Assembly (NCBI GenBank): GCA_035533015.1
Contig: DATLUQ010000011.1
Span: 62,001-126,000, forward strand
Length of the DNA: 64,000 nt
Source of the DNA: Gemmatimonadaceae bacterium
GTDB taxonomy: Bacteria > Gemmatimonadota > Gemmatimonadetes > Gemmatimonadales > Gemmatimonadaceae
Direction of reading: 5' to 3'
Position numbers and translations under genes: made by a program. Shown here one piece after another: positions 62,929 to 64,000 of this stretch. The notes under the pieces are model-generated. The model was not told where the DNA came from. It did no database searches and saw nothing but the letters and a program-made list of their open reading frames with translations. Position 1 is the first letter of the stretch, and every line of letters begins with the position of its first letter.

Positions 62929-64000
62929 ATGCCAGCTCCCATCTACCTCGACCATTCCGCCACCACCCCGGTGCGCCCGGAGGTGCTCGAAGCGATGCAG
63001 CCGTTCTTCGGCCCGCGCTTCGGGAACCCGTCGAGCATTCACCGGTGGGGCCGCGACGCGCGCGTGGCGCTGGATGAGGCGCGCGAGCGGGTGGCCCGGT
63101 GTGTCGGCGCGCATGCCGACGAGATCTGCTTCACCTCCGGCGGTACCGAGGCCGATAATCTCGCCGTGCTCGGCGCCTGGCGCGCCGCCCGGGCCGCGGG
63201 CAGGACCGCCGTGGTCTCGACGCCCATCGAGCACAAGGCCGTGCTGGAGGCGGTGCACACCGCGGCCCAAGAGGGCGCCGAGGAGCGGTTGCTGCGCATG
63301 ACCGGCGACGGCGTCGTCGATCGCGCGTCGTTCGAGGAACAGGTGACCACCGACGTCGCCGTGGCTTCCGTGATGTGGGTGAACAACGAGATGGGAGCCA
63401 TCCAACCGGTGCCCGAGCTGGGCGAGCTGGCGCGCGCGCGCGGTGTCGTCTTTCACACCGACGCCGTGCAGGCATTCTCGAAGCTGGAGATCGACGCGTC
63501 TCGAATGCCCTTCGACATCCTGTCCATCTCGGGACACAAGATCGGCGCGCCCAAGGGGTGCGGCGCGCTCTTCATCCGGCGCGGCACCCGCATCGAACCG
63601 CTCTTCCACGGCGGGTCGCAGGACCGTGGACGCCGTCCCGGCACCGAGAATGTCGCGTTCGCCGTGGCCCTGGCCACCGCGGCCGAACTGGCCGTGCGCG
63701 AGCATGCGGTGGAGTCCGTTCGTCTGCGCACGTTGCGCGACCGGCTGCAGGCGCTGCTCGAGGAGCGCATTCCCGACGTCGTGGTACACGCGCGCAATGC
63801 GCCGCGCGCCCCGCACATCCTCAACGTGTCCGTTCCCGGCACCGAGAGCGAGTCGCTGCTCATGGCGCTCGACCTCCAGGGCATCGCCTGTTCGGGTGGT
63901 TCGGCGTGCCAGAGCGGCACCAGTTCACCGTCGTACGTGCTCTCGGCCATCGGGGTCAAGCCGCAACTCGCCAGCGCGGCCATCCGCATGAGTCTGGGCG
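62929..64000 (+). CDS. Cysteine desulfurase (NifS/IscS type), cut at the window end
   Basis: The 357 codons visible are most of a gene of about 390-400 codons. IYLDHSATTPVRPEVLEAM at the start, TSGGTEADNLAV, and Lys204 in SISGHKIGAPKG for PLP are present. The active Cys327 lies in the loop GGSACQSGTSSPS, which is the short-loop arrangement of IscS/NifS-like rather than SufS. It removes sulfur from cysteine for tRNA thiolation or Fe-S assembly; neither partner is visible in this window. The TANNNT box before ATG 62929 supports this start. It follows the bshB1-like gene by 137 bases. Confidence 0.92.
   Translation, partial: MPAPIYLDHSATTPVRPEVLEAMQPFFGPRFGNPSSIHRWGRDARVALDEARERVARCVGAHADEICFTSGGTEADNLAVLGAWRAARAAGRTAVVSTPIEHKAVLEAVHTAAQEGAEERLLRMTGDGVVDRASFEEQVTTDVAVASVMWVNNEMGAIQPVPELGELARARGVVFHTDAVQAFSKLEIDASRMPFDILSISGHKIGAPKGCGALFIRRGTRIEPLFHGGSQDRGRRPGTENVAFAVALATAAELAVREHAVESVRLRTLRDRLQALLEERIPDVVVHARNAPRAPHILNVSVPGTESESLLMALDLQGIACSGGSACQSGTSSPSYVLSAIGVKPQLASAAIRMSLG

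Overview
The window is GC-rich, densely coded chromosomal DNA from a diderm bacterium. It carries apolipoprotein N-acyltransferase, TolC-type and porin-type outer-membrane proteins, a bacillithiol-type deacetylase, a BTAD-type regulator, and a large set of stand-alone MacB-like permeases. This combination suggests Gemmatimonadota. That is an inference from gene content, since no rRNA or other phylogenetic marker was seen. No tRNA, rRNA, CRISPR array, intact insertion sequence or prophage was recognised by reading.

Layout. 1-6.3 kb: the N-terminus of a BTAD regulator, then a run of exported proteins (375-4896) in which one Cys-containing module occurs three times, a broken exported gene, a CsgG-like protein, and a probably truncated DUF3800 gene. 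7-13 kb (+): Crp/Fnr regulator, metallo-beta-lactamase hydrolase, second CsgG-like protein, GAF/HD-GYP protein, and a pair of membrane proteins. 13-30.7 kb: an unbroken block of minus-strand genes. In transcription order these are larE, a membrane protein, an NtrC-type regulator, another membrane protein, an aldehyde dehydrogenase, lepB, a primary-type sigma factor, yajQ, then rimO-hemL-spoIID-Gfo/Idh-lnt-hyuA-hyuB, with 4-8 base overlaps at most junctions of that last run. 31-39.5 kb (+): an Ig-repeat surface protein, a putative anti-sigma-like protein, an ABC-2 transporter pair, a beta-propeller protein, a small membrane protein, and a monohaem cytochrome c translationally coupled to a cytochrome-porin fusion of the Cyc2 type. 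39.5-49.6 kb: comM, a small membrane protein, a kinase with a pseudokinase domain in front of it, a second aldehyde dehydrogenase, a 1225-residue NtrY-like histidine kinase, and a creatininase-family protein. 49.6-62 kb (+): a secreted protein, then TolC / membrane fusion protein / ABC ATPase followed by six MacB-type permeases in three tandem pairs. 62-64 kb: a BshB1-like deacetylase and a cysteine desulfurase cut by the window end.

How the genes fit together. The export block supplies one outer-membrane channel, one periplasmic adaptor and one ATPase for three alternating pairs of permeases, so an assortment of heterodimeric pumps sharing common parts is plausible. The cytochrome pair could move electrons across the outer membrane. 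The NtrY-like kinase and NtrC-type regulator are 16 kb apart but look like possible partners. Small-scale signals not explained by genes include a TANNNT box 5-6 bases before five start codons (a leaderless-transcription signature), a palindromic TGTGA-N6-TCACC site just behind the Crp/Fnr gene, and a family of intergenic elements built from the octamer CTACTGTC or from CCTCCTA-type repeats with inverted GTAGGAC arms.
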